From Psoroptes ovis (lineage: Eukaryota; Arthropoda; Arachnida; Sarcoptiformes; Psoroptidae), in the NCBI GenBank assembly GCA_002943765.1, contig PQWQ01000004.1, positions 3,906,001 to 3,970,000 on the forward strand: DNA of 64,000 nt. The letters run 5' to 3'. The position numbers and the translations under genes are program-made. Under the pieces are notes generated by a model. That model saw nothing but the letters and a program-made list of their open reading frames with translations. It did not search any database and was not told the origin of the DNA. Positions 26,182 to 40,800 of this stretch are shown in pieces; position 1 is the stretch's first letter; each line of letters starts with the position of its first letter.

Positions 26182-27334
26182 TATAATAATTATTATGATT
26201 ATAATTATTATCAGCAAACGAAAAACAACAACAACAGATAATCATTTAATTAATTTATTTTAATTTTGAAAAAAAAGTAGAAAAAAATTTGAAAAATTTT
26301 CTTTTCAAACACACACACATTATCATTCAATGATAATAATAATTATGATTATTACAAAGCGAAAAAATAATGAACAATGTTCACGATTTTTTTCGATTAA
26401 TTTTTACTTTTATTTCACACACACAGAGAGATACACAAATTGTTTGATTAAATCAAATATTACATTAAATTGATTATGAGTTTTTTCTTTTTTGAACAAA
26501 AAACAAAAAATCTTCGCAAGTTATTCATTTATTTATTCGTTTGTTTATTTATTCATTTATTTGTTTGTTTGTTGATTTTAAAGCTTGTGTATATGAATCG
26601 GAAATATGAATTTTTCGTTATTTATCATGCTTAAATCAATTTTATTTCATTGATTTATGAAGAAAAAGTATAAATAAATTAATAAATAAATGAAAATAAT
26701 AAAAACAGTGTCAATTTCACTATTTATTCGTTTATTTATTTATTTTTTGTTATTAATAATAATAGATTATAACATTTCATTTCATTTGACACCACTATTA
26801 TTATTATCATTGATATCATTGATAATTATCAAAAATAAAAAAATTAGTCAAAATGACAATTTGACAAATTAAAAATAAACATTTTTAGTTTTTTATGAAA
26901 AATGTGAATACATGAGTATATATGATCGAGAGATTATACAAGATTAATATTGGATTTTTTTTTCTTTTAAATTTTACTTTTAGCTTAAAAGTGTCAAATT
27001 TGAACATTAATCGACATACAAACGAATGAATGAATGAATGATTAAAATGGAAATCTAAATCTATTCTTATCTGAAAAATTCAAATTATTATGATAATTCA
27101 AATAATTATTTTTTTATTAAGCCAAAAATAATATCCATGTCTGTGTTTTTACACAGTGTTGGTTGCATTACATTGGGTTGAATGTCGATCAAAAAAAATT
27201 TTGATAAGATTGTTTTATTATTATTATTAATTGTATTTTCTCCATTCTTTCATTCATCCATTCAATCATCTTTTACTATGGATCAACAATTAATAATATC
27301 AACAATTTATCCAATTATCTATCACAATTAAATA

Positions 27335-27414
27335 TTAGATTGTCCGAAAAGTTTTCCTCAGTTATATCGTAGAAAATCATTGGAAAATCGGCAAGAACTT
27401 TTTGGACAACATAA
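27335..27414. mobile_element. Mariner-type palindromic MITE, copy 7
   Basis: 80 bp. Left end TTAGATTGTCCGAAAAGTTT, right end GAACTTTTTGGACAACATAA, core GTTATATCGTAGAAAATCAT. Flanked by TA on both sides, as expected for a mariner target-site duplication. Confidence 0.85.
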
Positions 27415-29967
27415 TATAATCATGTGATGCATGATGGATGGATATTTTTGCATTTATTATTATTAATAATATTTGTTGTTGTTGATTAAAAACGAATGAT
27501 ATTTGATTGTTATGATTTTGAAAATTTATGCCAACAAATCAACAACTTACCTTTTTCAATTAATACAGTTTTTGATGATTGATTTTATTTTTCGTCTTTA
27601 AACATCTGACAAGTAAATAATTAAAAATCAAATTTTTAAAATTTGATTATCAAATGTTGTTTCAAATTATTTGACTCAAGTTGATTTAATTGAAAAGCAA
27701 AAAAACAAAAGAAAAATTAAAGCACACACACTTGGAAATGATTGTCTAAATATCATTACATTTTAGATTTTGAAATTTTACCGAAGAAAAAAAATAAAAC
27801 AATTTTTCATTTGATTCATATTCATATTGTTTTGGTCGATGATGTCGATGATGATGATGATGATGATCTCGAAATTTTAAATCAAATCTTTAATTTTCAT
27901 TTTCAATTCATTATTTATTATTTTTGTTTATTCATTCCAAACAAACAAACAAACAAACAGAAATAACAATATTCAAATAAAGAGAAAATTGAATGTACAT
28001 GGATATAATTACATTTCGTTTGAATTAAATTAAAGCAAAACACTTTAACTTCTCTGCCGCCATTTCCAAATTGAATGAATATGATTTAATCAAAAATTCA
28101 AATATCCATTTTTTGATGTAATTCCAGCATCTTGGCTCTTTTTTTTTGTTGTTGTTGTTGCTTACGAAATAAATATACAGCCAAAAAACAATCCAAAATA
28201 ATGATTCCAAAACATTCAAATCAAACATTATTATTTTTTCTCTCTCTCTCTCTCACTCGTTCATTCATTTACTGTTCATTTTTTTTTCTGTAAATATTAA
28301 CCAAATAATAAATAAATTAAAACATGTAGATATTTGAAAAATTTAAAAAATGAAATCAAATCAAATCAAATAAACTGATTAAATAAATGATTGAATCAAT
28401 GATTGAATGAATGAATGAATGCCATAACAACATTGATATGTTTTCCATTTTTTTTAAATTTTCTCTTTTTTTTGTATCATTTGTTGTTGCCAAAGGTTTT
28501 GCTAAAAGAGAAATGGAAATAATTTAAAAAAAAAAAGAGAACAAGGATCCTCGATGAAAGAAAAGGATCCAAATCGAAATTAATACAAGAGAAATTATTA
28601 AAAAAAATATTATTTTCAAATAGATATTCAAAATTTAAGCACCCAAATATAGCAATTGGTTTGAATTGATTTATATTTTTTTAAATAATAATTTATTATT
28701 TTTAATAACAAATTTTAAAATGTTTTCCGAATAATTTATGAATAATTGGATTCTTTTTGATTTGAATTTTGAATGAAATTTTTTCCCAAATCAATTCCCA
28801 AAGGAAAAAGGCCACGGAATCATTGATGAATGATTCATTTCATTCCAATTCAAATAAATCCATATCAATGACTGATACTAATAATGCAAGATTTAAACGA
28901 TCACGATATCGATTGACCAAACATTGTTTTTTTGTCTATCATGGGATTTTTATTTTATTTTCGCTTGTGTTATGAGAAAATTTTGCTTGATTATCAAGAT
29001 TATTGGATAATTTGATTTAAATATTATTTAATATCGCTGAGAAACAGTTTTAGCAGTACATTTTTATTATTGGATAAATGAATGAAATCAGAAGAAAAAA
29101 AAACATAAAACTGGATCACTCGAGAAAATTGAGCCAAATTTATGACAAATGATTCAAGCAAAGTGGTTTGTCCAGTTTTGTTTATATTAATATTTTTTTT
29201 ACATGTTAAATGACAATTTTTTTAAAAATCAAATGAAACACTTGATAATTTAATATTTAAAGTATTTTACATATATATTCACATATATATGCAAATGTGT
29301 GACACAAGTCAGATTATTGAAATCATCGGAATTAACCGATTATTGTAAAGAAAATGTTTGTTAGTCGAAAATAATTCATTTGTCTTTGTTTTCATCGTTG
29401 AACAAAGACAAAAGAAAAAACACAATTCAAGTGTGAAAATTGAATAAATGAAATGAAATCAACAATAAATAAATATGAATGAACACACAAAAAATAAAAT
29501 AAAATAAACGATGATAAATGATCATCGTCATTGGTTCGTTGATGATTGATTAACAGAGAAAAAAAAAGACCCGAAAATCCAGAAGAAAATAATTATGATT
29601 GATCGCATTGATTATTGTTAAATAAATCTTTTCAAAGAATAAAAAAGAAAATTAAATGAAAATCATGCGAATTAATCAAATGAAAAGCAGCAGAAGCAGA
29701 AGCAGCAGCATTCATCGATCATCATCATCGATGAATGATCAAAATAAAATTAAAAATCTATCAATCAATCAATATGCTATTGTTATTGAGTTACATTTTA
29801 CCTAAATTCTATAAATAGAGATTCTATTGCTTTGTTATTTAAATTCAATCGAGGTAAAATAATAATAATAAATAAATTTATTGTTATCGTTGTTGATTTG
29901 AATCAAATTATAAAAATCGAATTGGATTAATAATAATTTATTAAAAATTTTCATGATTTTTTTTGGT

Positions 29968-29996
29968 TGCCAAATACCAGCAACTGGTATTTGGCA
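29968..29996. repeat. Perfect 13-bp hairpin
   Basis: TGCCAAATACCAG, three-base loop CAA, then CTGGTATTTGGCA. No mariner-type termini, so it is distinct from the MITE family. Confidence 0.8.
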
Positions 29997-30661
29997 TTGA
30001 ATCTTGAAAATGATCGGAAAATTGTTTTCATTATTTTTTGTCGAAATCAAACAGATATGGTTAATCTTTGGGAAAAAAAATTTTTAAAATAAATGAGAAC
30101 AATATACAGTATGGATAATACGAATGAATGGGGGGATAAAATGAATAGAATTTCGTCTATTATTAAAATTTCCAGATCAATAATTTTGCTGGTTCGACTG
30201 CTTAATCTTTGAATTTTGAATTCGATTTGAATAGAAATAATTTGAACAATTCTTCAATTCAATTTAATTGAATAAATATAATTGAAAGATAAATTTATAT
30301 ATATAAAAAATGCCTTATAGCTATTTTTAAATATTATTTTCAATACAATCACAATGAATGATGATTAAAGAAACAACAATATCAATTGTTGTTGTACTGT
30401 ACATTTGATATGTAATGATTACAAATTTTTTTAATGAAATAATAATACAAAAATTTAAATTTGAATTTTTTTTTATTATTATTAATAGAAATATAATTGA
30501 GATAAAGCTCAAGAATTCCATTGAAAATGCCTCATTTATTTATATCTACATTTTCACCATAATAATAATAATAATGATAATCAAATCCATGATTGTTCAT
30601 ATTAAATATTGAATAACAAATACATTTTACTATGAATAATACCATGAATAAGTACACAATT

Positions 30662-30681
30662 ACACACACACACACACACAC
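30662..30681. repeat. (AC)10 microsatellite
   Basis: An uninterrupted AC dinucleotide run in AT-rich non-coding DNA. Confidence 0.9.
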
Positions 30682-31440
30682 AGACAAGAATTTTGGCGAC
30701 AAAAGGATGAATGATTAAAACCACAAAAGATCAAAATGAATTTCGTCAATCAAAATAACTCGAAAAAAATCCATGCTTCATTGATTTCATTTTGAATTTT
30801 GTAAACTCATATTTTGTTTATTCAAAATTTCAAATTTTAAATTTCCACCAACAAACTAACGAACGAAGGGAAACAAAAAAAATAAATTTAAATTTAAAAT
30901 TCAATGGTTTAAATAAAATAAATAAATAAATAAATAAATCATGCAAAACACAAACAACATCGAAAAAACATCAATTATCATTAAACAATTGATAATTATA
31001 AACATACTAACTAATAATAATAATAATAATAATAACAATAATTAACTTTAGATATAGTAAGTAAGTTTTTGTAAGTAAAATTATTCATTTCAAACATAAT
31101 GATAATGGAAATACATACCAATAACATAGACAAAAGTCAAAAATCACTTGGATTTGAATTGTAATTTTAAATTTTTTTAACCAAAAATAAAAAAAAAATC
31201 AAATAAAATCAAATAAACCTTGCATTTGATTAACGTAAACAAAAAAAAAACCAAATATACGTAAATAAACGTAATTACTTGTATTCAAAGCAAAGTAAAT
31301 TTGAAAATATCATTGTTTGATATTATTTTCATCATTAGTTTTTGTTGTACGATGAAAGTATATTTTTGAAATACGAATTCAAAATAAGGGAAAAAGAAAT
31401 TAAAAATTTTTTCAACCTCAAAACCACCAGAAAAAAAATA

Positions 31441-31523
31441 TTAGGTTGTCCGAAAAGTTCTTGCCGTTTTTTCAATGATTTTTTTCACGATATGACCGGC
31501 AAAAACTTTGCGGACAGCCTAAT
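31441..31523. mobile_element. Mariner-type palindromic MITE, copy 8
   Basis: 83 bp. Left end TTAGGTTGTCCGAAAAGTTC, right end AACTTTGCGGACAGCCTAA. The core ends ACGATATGACCGGC. TA flanks both ends. Confidence 0.85.
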
Positions 31524-33164
31524 AATTCAAATACAAAATCAATGAATTGGATTTCGATTAATCAATGGATTATACAAAGAAATTATTTGTCTTTTTTTTT
31601 TCTCTTTTCGATTAATTTGTATTTTTATCATTTTGTTATTTCTCGTGTGTTAGATTTTTGATGAAAATAAGAAGAAAAAAACATTTCAATCAAATTAAAA
31701 TGATGAAAAAAAAACCAAAAATAAATTCAAATCTAAATCGAAACGCCAAATGAATTATGCGATGCCAACGGCCATTTATGTTAATGATTAAGTATTTGAA
31801 ATTTGAAATTTTTTTTCTGGTTTTTTTCATATTAAGATTTCATAAAGAAATATCATTACATTATCAATCGAAATTATATACAAGTGTATGCAATCTGGAA
31901 CACTGGAAATAACATCATCTTAGAAATTTTTGGAAAAAAAATTTACAGGAAAAAAAAGAAACATCATTATTGCAAGATGTTTTCCAAGATGTTTCTCGGT
32001 ACAATTATTTTTTACCATAAACTTTCATTTGAAAAAAATGAAATTAATTTAAATTCATCTGAATTCAACTGAATTTAATTTCCATTCCATTTGATTTTTC
32101 CCGAATTTTTCCACTTAGATAAAATCAAATAATTTCGCTTTCAAATAATGTTTTTAATCAATGATATGAATCTGAATTGAAAAAAGAAAAATGTTTTTCT
32201 TCTTGTTGAAATTCAATATGAATACACACGAAAAATTATTAAGACATTTGCTTTCTGCGCATTTTAAGATTCAGCAACGAATTTCAATGAAGTTTAAATT
32301 ATCTTGAAAACAAGATTTGTTTTTTTTTAATTTTCTGAAATTTGTTTCAGCATAATTAGCTTCTTGATTAATCAAGAATTAATGAATTGAGCTGTAAAAT
32401 CTTTGATTACGCTGAATTTCTTTGAATGAAATTATGAATTTATTTAAAATTTCTTTGAAATTATTCAAAATTATTTTTTTTTCCAAGATTTTCAATGGGG
32501 AAAAATTAGAAAATTACGAGAATTTCCAAAATTTTTACACATTTTTGGAAAATTTCAGAATGATTAATAATAATAATAATCATATATCTCTTTCCCTTGT
32601 AATATATTACAAGATTTTTGGACAAATTACACAAATTTTTTTTTAAATATTAAATTAATTTCTCGGAAAAAATCATCATCATTACTATATTTGTGTAATC
32701 GTAGAATAGTTTTTTTGATTTCGTTGATTCATTCATTCAATTTCGCTTGCTGTGAATATATATTTTCCTCATAAATCACCGTCATATTTGATGAGAGCAC
32801 TACGTTTTTCAATTTCGTACAACATTTTTTTTATCAATTTCATCATCATTTTTTTAATGAAATATCCAAAATTGCTATGAGACAACAAATATAGAAAGTA
32901 ATGCCATAACAATATAATAATGATAATGATAATCATCTTCATCATCATATATTTGTTTTTGAATAATACAATAAGATAAAATAATGACGATGATGATGAT
33001 AGTCATATATATATATTAGCCTAGATTAACACCTACATATTCTAATAGCTAAAAGCTATTCATTTATTTTATTCATCATTATGAACAACAATGGATGGAT
33101 TGTAACCAAACTTTAAAGTGGATGAATAAACTAAACAAATAAAAAAAAATAAATGTAAAAAATA

Positions 33165-33239
33165 TTAGGTTGTCTGGAAAGTTTTGGCCGAATTTCATGT
33201 GCAACTCTATCGATTAAGCCACAGTGAACTTTTCGGACA
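33165..33239. mobile_element. Mariner-type miniature element, copy 9 (second core class, decayed right end)
   Basis: Left end TTAGGTTGTCTGGAAAGTTT followed by TGGCCGAATTTCATGTGCAA, matching the reverse complement of copy 5. The right end is cut to GAACTTTTCGGACA and runs into a (CA)n tract. Confidence 0.7.
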
Positions 33240-36200
33240 CACACACACTAATAGAAATATACATGAGAAACAAGCTATCAAATTAAATGTAAATTTTCAA
33301 ATTTAATTTTTGCTATTTTCAATGTAAAATAAATAATATAAATGAATTATTACTGATTGAATGACAGTAAAAAAAAATTAATATTCAATATTTGAATGAA
33401 AATTGCGCATTGCACGTATGTATGCGTATGTACAAAAAACACCTACAAATTTTTGTCAAAATCAACAAAATTGAAAATCGTACAAATTTGAGCGTTGGAA
33501 AAATATGAAAAATTATTTTTGCATAAATTTTTCGAAAAATGAATGAATCAAAACATGTGTATGTATTATACATGTGTTCATAACTGTTTGTTCATAACTA
33601 CCACCATTTTGATGATGGTTGAAATTATTCATTCATTCATCATTTGAAATGTGGGCAGCAGCAGCAACCACCACCACAATAACCATCAGCATCAATTGTT
33701 GTTCAATTGAATTAATTATTTTTTTGAATTTTTATGAAATTGTAATGGTTTATGTATCTGTTATAAATGATACATTTTTTTATGAAAATGAATTCATTTG
33801 AATGAATTAATTATCATTTGAAATCCTACAAGAAAAACTGTCAAATTTCGGTCAAAAAAAAAGGAATAAATTAATGAAATATTCAATTTTCAAATCAAAA
33901 AAAAAATCGACATTTGACATTTGAAACATATGTTAGTTAGAATATTTTGAATAATTTCACGAGGAAAAATTAAAATACATTTCATATCAAACCTTTGATT
34001 GATTCATTAATGAATTCATTAATTAATTTATTAATGAATCAATTATCTTCCAATAGTTTTGATTTTTTTGTGGTCATTATCGATGATAAATGTAATTCAT
34101 TTTTTTCGTTAGTTTGCTGTTCGACATTAAACAACAGGAATTGTTTTGTTTTTCGTTTGAATTCGTCGTTCGTTTTTGAATGTTTTCGGCTATTTTTTTT
34201 TCACAGCAGCAGCAGCATGATGATAGTGTTACATAATTGTATTATTTTATAATCAAACAAATGTTGAAAAGAAAATATTTTCGCCTATTTCCACATTAGC
34301 ACAAATACAAACAAACATGATTTAATAATCATTTAATTTTTCATTAAGAATCGTTTCAAAACATTCAAAATAAAAATTGACTGAAGCATCGCAAGTCTTC
34401 GCAATCATTGTAATTGTCGTATTATAATCGTTGAACAAACAAAGTTTACAAATGCACGAATGCAAAATGTATAGCCTTTGAATGTATGGAATGATATAAT
34501 TTTTTTTCTTTTTTTGTCGTGTTCGTAAACGATTGTTATTTTGTTGGTAAACGATTTAAATTATTATGAACAAGCACACACATATAAACACAAACACAAA
34601 AAATTTCAAATAAAATCAAGGTGAAAATTTCGATTTGATGGAAACATTGTTTGAAGTAAAAAAGCAATGACAAATCTTGTTGTTGTAAATATGATTGACA
34701 AATGCAGCAGCAGATATTTTGATTGACGCGTGTTAATGACAATTTCAATGCTACAAAAATGCATATAATTTTCATTTTTTTGAAATTTTCAAAAAAAAAA
34801 AATCAAAACGCAATAATATTTTATAAATGACTGGAGAATATTTAACAGCAACAAGAAATAACAACAACAACAACAATGACTAAATGTTAAAATGACAATT
34901 TTTTTTTTTGACAATTGGCGACGAACAGAAACATTCAAAACACCGATATTAATACATATTCAAATTATGAATATTCAAATGCAACAAAATGCTTCAAAAT
35001 GTATTTGTATTTTGCCTTTTGTATTTGTATTATAATGTAATGTAATATGTCTTAGCTAAAGTAAAATATTGTCTGGAAAAGCCTTAGAAATTGAAATATA
35101 AAATTTTTTATGTGATTATTATTACCGGAAAAACCAGTTTCATTCACATACATTTTTTTTCTCATATGTTTTTCACAATGGAAGTAAATGAATGAATGAA
35201 ATTTGAATGAAAATTGAAAGAAATGTACCGAATGAACGAAAATAATGATCTTGGAGACTTTTTATTTATTTTTATTTTTTTATTATTTGTTCATTTTATA
35301 TGTACGAAAAATACAATGTTGAATTGTGTGGATGATGCACGTGTTTATTTCTTAAATTTTTCGAAATTTTCAAAATTATTGAATCCTTTCAGTTGTCATT
35401 TTTCAATGGTTTCACGTGTATTTTTTTCTTATTTTTTTTTTTTGAAATGTTTTATGGCTTAAAATGGCTGTAAATTTTTCGAAATAATTGTGTATATTTT
35501 TATAATGAAACGAATCAATGAATTCAGTATGGATGAAATGCATCAATGCATGACTAAATTACTAAAAAAAAAAAAAAAAAAAAAATTCTCAAAAAACAAA
35601 TGTTGAATGTTTTGGTTTTATCTTGTTGCATTCAAATGTTGAATGGTGAATTTGTTCGTGTTGAAAAATAAGGAAATTTATTGTTTTGTTTCACCTATTC
35701 AAAAGCTTCAAAAGCTCGACAATGAATGATGTTGTCGCTGTTGTTGTTGTTGCTGCTGCTGCTGCCATTGAACAAAAATGAACACAAATATAGATAAAAT
35801 GTCATCAAACAAAATTTATCATTTGAATTGTCATTGAATTTTTTTGTTTTTCCAAAAAAAAAAAAAAATTCCCTTCAATATTTGATTCCATTTAAATGTC
35901 ATTATCTTTAGACAACAACAGTAACAAAAAAACAATAAAAAAATTCTAGTTAAATGCTTAATCGTTTGAACTTTTCATTGCTATTGTTCAACAGTGCTGC
36001 CTTTGATTTGCAGATTTGTATTGATTTGATTTTAAATAATTAAATCATTAATTATCGATAATCATTGATGAGTAAACTATTGATCAACTATCGATTTACT
36101 ATCTGTCAATGTCAATAATCATAAAAATTTTTCAAATAAATTCATAAATAAATGGTTTTCATTGATTGATTGATTGAATCATCAACAATCAATCATGGTT

Positions 36201-37856
36201 ATTGATTTCTGACATAGAAATAACCTAAAACCAATCGCATCGAATCAAAACCAAAATAAATGAATGAATAATGAAATGTGGTGGTGGTAAATCACCGATG
36301 AAAAATATATATGTCAAAATATTTCATTGTCTCTCTATCATTTTTTTTTCAATGAAAATATTTAATTTTAAATTGAAAATATATTTATTTTTGTGTTGAA
36401 AAACAACAAAAATTTCTCCACCGAAATTTTCTATTTTTTTAAATAAGTAAAACAAGTACTCTGTTATTGATTGATAGATAGAGCTGATTGATAGCAAATA
36501 ATAAACTGCTGCTGCTGCTGTTTTAAACGTCGATGTCTAAATGAAATGAAAATGAAAATCAATCTCATTTCAACTGTGAATTCAGAGATTGTGGAAAAAA
36601 CACAAAAAAATTACAAGTGAAAATATAAGCAAAAGAAAATCGGGAAAAAAATGCGGTCAATACTTCAATGTATTTATATCTCTTCTATTTATTTCTATGC
36701 AGGTTTTTTTTATAATATAAAATTGAATTGAAATTTGCTAAAAAGAAATGGAAAATTGAAATACAATGAAACATTTATACATTTAAATAAATCTATTAAA
36801 TTTGTATTTTTTTTTCATGAAATGTTCAAATGAATTGATATTTGTTCCGTTTTTATTTTTCTTCTTTCATTCAATCATAATAATAAACAATAATAATGAT
36901 ATTCATTTCTATATTTAAATATTGAGAAAAAAATATATTATTTTGTCAATCAAATTGTTGTTTTGTCTGTGCTGAATGAATAAATGAATTTGAATTCAAT
37001 AAATATGAATGGAAATATTATCATTTATTTTTTTTCGAATATTGATGATAATAATTGATGAAACGTGATCCATTATTTCGATTATTCTCAATCATTGCCA
37101 AGTATTATTGAATTTCAGAGGATAAAAATAATGAAAAAAAAATATATTTAATTGATTTGAAATAATTTTCATTCAATTTCAAGCCAATTTTACGATAATT
37201 CAAATTATAAACTAATTGATTTATTCGTTTTTGTTTTGTTTTGTTTTTTGTTTTCAAAAAATCAAAATTTTTAAAGGTCAAAAAAAATTTAGGTTTATGG
37301 TTCATACGGGGGCATATTTCATTTTGATTTCTCGATCTGCTCTTTGCATTTGTAACTTGACAATTTATTGAATTTTTAAAAATAAACAAAAAAAAGCCAG
37401 AAGCGAAAACAACAAATATTTATTTAAATCAATTTTAACTTTGACTGAAAAAAATTGATTAGTCAAAGGCAACAACAAACAGAAACAATGGTGAAAAACC
37501 CAAAAACAAAATGATTTTTTGGTTGTTCTAAATTTTCTATTGTGTACACACACACACACACTACACATTGCAATTAGCAACTGCGTACTGATTGCGTATA
37601 TTTTACAGTGGTTTTATAATTAAATTATACATTCTTTTTTTACTTTTCTACTTGCCCATTTCTGTCAATCGATCAATCAATCAATGTATGTTCAATTGAA
37701 AAGAAACTGAAGAAAATTTCGGTCAAATTTTAATGGTTTTTTCAACGGTAATTTTTTTCTGCCTGAAAATAAATTTTTACCAGCAAATCAAATGATGAAA
37801 TGGACAAACATTAAACAAATGAAAAGGCGAATTTGTTTTAAAAAAATAAATGAAAT

Positions 37857-37862
37857 TTTATT
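37857..37862 (-). promoter_or_regulatory. Candidate poly(A) signal of the ERCC6-like gene
   Basis: AATAAA on the minus strand, about 34 nt past the stop codon at 37896. Confidence 0.4.
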
Positions 37863-37895
37863 TTTTCCAAATATTTTTGGTCGAGTGTAAATGGC

Positions 37896-40800
37896 TCAAC
37901 GAAATTCATAGTTCAATTTCCAATATTTTACATTTGATTTTTTTATATTTTCATTCGAATCATCATCATTATTATTATTATTATTATTGTTGTTTTGTTC
38001 ATCATTTTTTAATTTTGCCATATTTCGTAATAATGAACGAAATATTAATGTTTGATTATGCTTAATTTTTGGACGAAATTCATCAATAATTTTATCGGTC
38101 GATACATAATTATTATTATCATTGAAAAATTTTAATAAAGATTTTGCAATTTCAAAATAATCTCGATATTTTGTTGAATATTTAAAATTTTCATTATTAC
38201 TTTGATGTTTAATATATGAATTTACATTATTTTTGATAATATTTTCGCTAGATAATTCATTATTTTTCGATGAAACAATGCCTGGACGTTTTTTGATGAA
38301 ATCAAATAAATTATCATTGGATGTTGATGAAGATGACTGAGGTAATGATGTCGATGAATTGTTTCGATTGTTTTCAATCCAATCTTTTAATTCTTTCAAA
38401 ACATTTTTAATCAATGGATCGGATTCAATTTTTTCAATTGAATAATCAGGACATTTTGTTTGTTCAATTTTTTGATGATCTAAAATACAATCAATATAAT
38501 TATTTGCTGATGATCGACCAGCAAAAATTTTATCCATCAAATAATCATCTTTGTTCGATTTTTTACTATCATTTGATTTTGCATTTGTTTCATCACAATA
38601 ACTTTCTTGTCTTACTAAATAATCAATTTTCTTTTGACCTTCAAATTTAAATTTTGATTTATTTTCATTATTTTTATTTTCTTTTTTTGATAAAATCTTT
38701 ATTTTTTTATTTTTTGTACTATCATTTGCTTCGATAACATATTCAATATCGATATCATCAGTAGATGATTTATGTTTTTTTCTTTTCTCAGATTTAGATG
38801 ATTTGGTAGATGAAGAATCAGCTGTTGATGTATTTGGCCGAGATATCGAATCATTTGAATTGTCAGAATTATCTTTACTTTCATTATTGCTATCATTATT
38901 TCCATTACCAAATCGTTTTTGACATATTTTTCGTACTCGTTCCATCATTTCTTGTCTTCTTTTTTCTGAAATCTCAATACGAACCGATGACCAATCGATT
39001 CCAGATTTATCTTTTGATTTTTCATCTTTATCTTCTTTGCTTTGATCATTTGATTGATTTAGTTTAGGTATTTTAGGTAATGATTGTGTATTTTGTACAG
39101 ATGATGACGATGATGATGATGATGATTTTTTACGTAATTCGGCAAATTTTTCACAATTTTTCTTTCGATTCATTTTGACAATCGAATCTTGAAAATATAA
39201 TTTACTATCATTTGAATCACTCAAAGTGAATAATTCACGGAAATTAATCATTTTTAAAAATTTTTGATGTTTAGGATCATCCAATATACGTTGCGTCAAA
39301 TATGTTTTAAAAATTTGTCGATGATATATTTTTTCTTCAACAGTGCCTGTAGTCATTAAACGATAAATGATAACATCACGTTTTTGTCCGATACGCCAAC
39401 ACCGTTCTCTTGCTTGCATATCGGTACATGGATTCCAATCAGGATCATAAATAATAACACGATTGGCACCGGTCAATGATACACCGACACCGCCGACACG
39501 TGTTGTTAGTAGAAATATAAATTTTCCATTCTCATCATCATTATCATTATTATTAAATGTTTTAATTAATTTCTCACGCATCGATATTGTTGTACTGCCA
39601 TCCATACGTAAATATGTATAATTTTTCATTAATACAAATCTCTCTAATATATTTAACATTTGTCTACTTTGTGTAAAAATTAATACTTTATGTTTTTGTT
39701 TATGCCTATTGGTAATCGAGGAAAAAAAACAATAACCGAAATTAGAATAAAATTGTCACCGATCAATGTATATGACATACCATAATTTAAGTAGTCCATC
39801 AACAACAACCATTTTACTTGAAATTCGAAAAAATGATTTATCATACACATTTTGATCATCGAAATTATCATCACTATTTGTGTTTAAACATTCTTTTGAA
39901 AACAGATATGGATGATTACAAATTTTTCTAATATTAACTAATGCTTTAAAAAATTGTCCTTTTTTCATTAATGCTACATTATTGTCGATATTTAATCTCA
40001 TAAATGATTCTGAACAAATATATTTGGTGTACAGTTCTCTTTGTACATCAGTCAATTTACAAAATAAAATTTGTTCATTTTTTTCAGGCAATTTCAAATT
40101 ATTTTTTATCTCATCTTTTGTTCGTCGTAATAAATATGGTTTAATAATATTACGTAATTGTACTGAACGATCATAACTTTCTTTAATCGTTTCTTTGGTT
40201 GCATATTTATAGCCACCATTTTTGATTGGTGTACCAAAATCATGCATAAATTTTTCCAATGAACCAAGCTTGTTAGGGAAAACAAAATTCATTAATGACC
40301 ATAATTCTTGTAGATTATTTTGTATCGGTGTGCCTGATAATATCAATCGATGAAATGTTTGAAACTAGAATATTTGAAAAGAAAAAAATGTTATTAAAAT
40401 AATTAGAAAATATTAATTAAAATATTATGCTTACTAAATTACAACAATGTGCTATTTTGGTCGATGGATTACGTATTTTATGTCCTTCATCCAATATAAC
40501 ATAATGCCAATTTTTGTCCAATAAACATTTTCGATATGCAACTAATGATTTATATGATGTAATCAGAATTCCATTCGTTTTGATAATATTATTCACTAAA
40601 TGTTCTTTTGATTTTCCCTTATATGTACCACTTTGATGTAGAATAGCAACACGAAATGGTGGCCACCATCGATGAAATTCATTAACCCAATGAAACATAA
40701 CAGTTGCTGGACAAATCAATAAAACTGGCCCTAAATATTTATATTTTTCAGCTATTTCATATGATTTTGAATATTTTAATGCGATTAAAAATGCAATTAT

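Larger units (their letters stand above)
24684..37895. other. Large non-coding interval, 13.2 kb
   Basis: Lies upstream of the tandem-C2 gene and downstream of the ERCC6-like gene (both minus strand). Contents seen: five mariner-type MITEs (26021, 26102, 27335, 31441, 33165), a perfect 13-bp hairpin at 29968, (AC)10 at 30662, (TC)n at 28241, an A22 run at 35563, many AAAT/ATT tracts and isolated CAG/CTG runs (29690, 34205, 35747, 36507). Left part probably contains the promoter/5' UTR of the C2 gene. No coding exon was convincing. Confidence 0.65.

Noticed and set aside
28769..28975. 68-aa plus-strand frame with a basic, Ser/Asn-rich middle
   Set aside because: Its middle part could be an exon, but no in-phase neighbour exon or domain was found and the end is a hydrophobic AT-driven tail.
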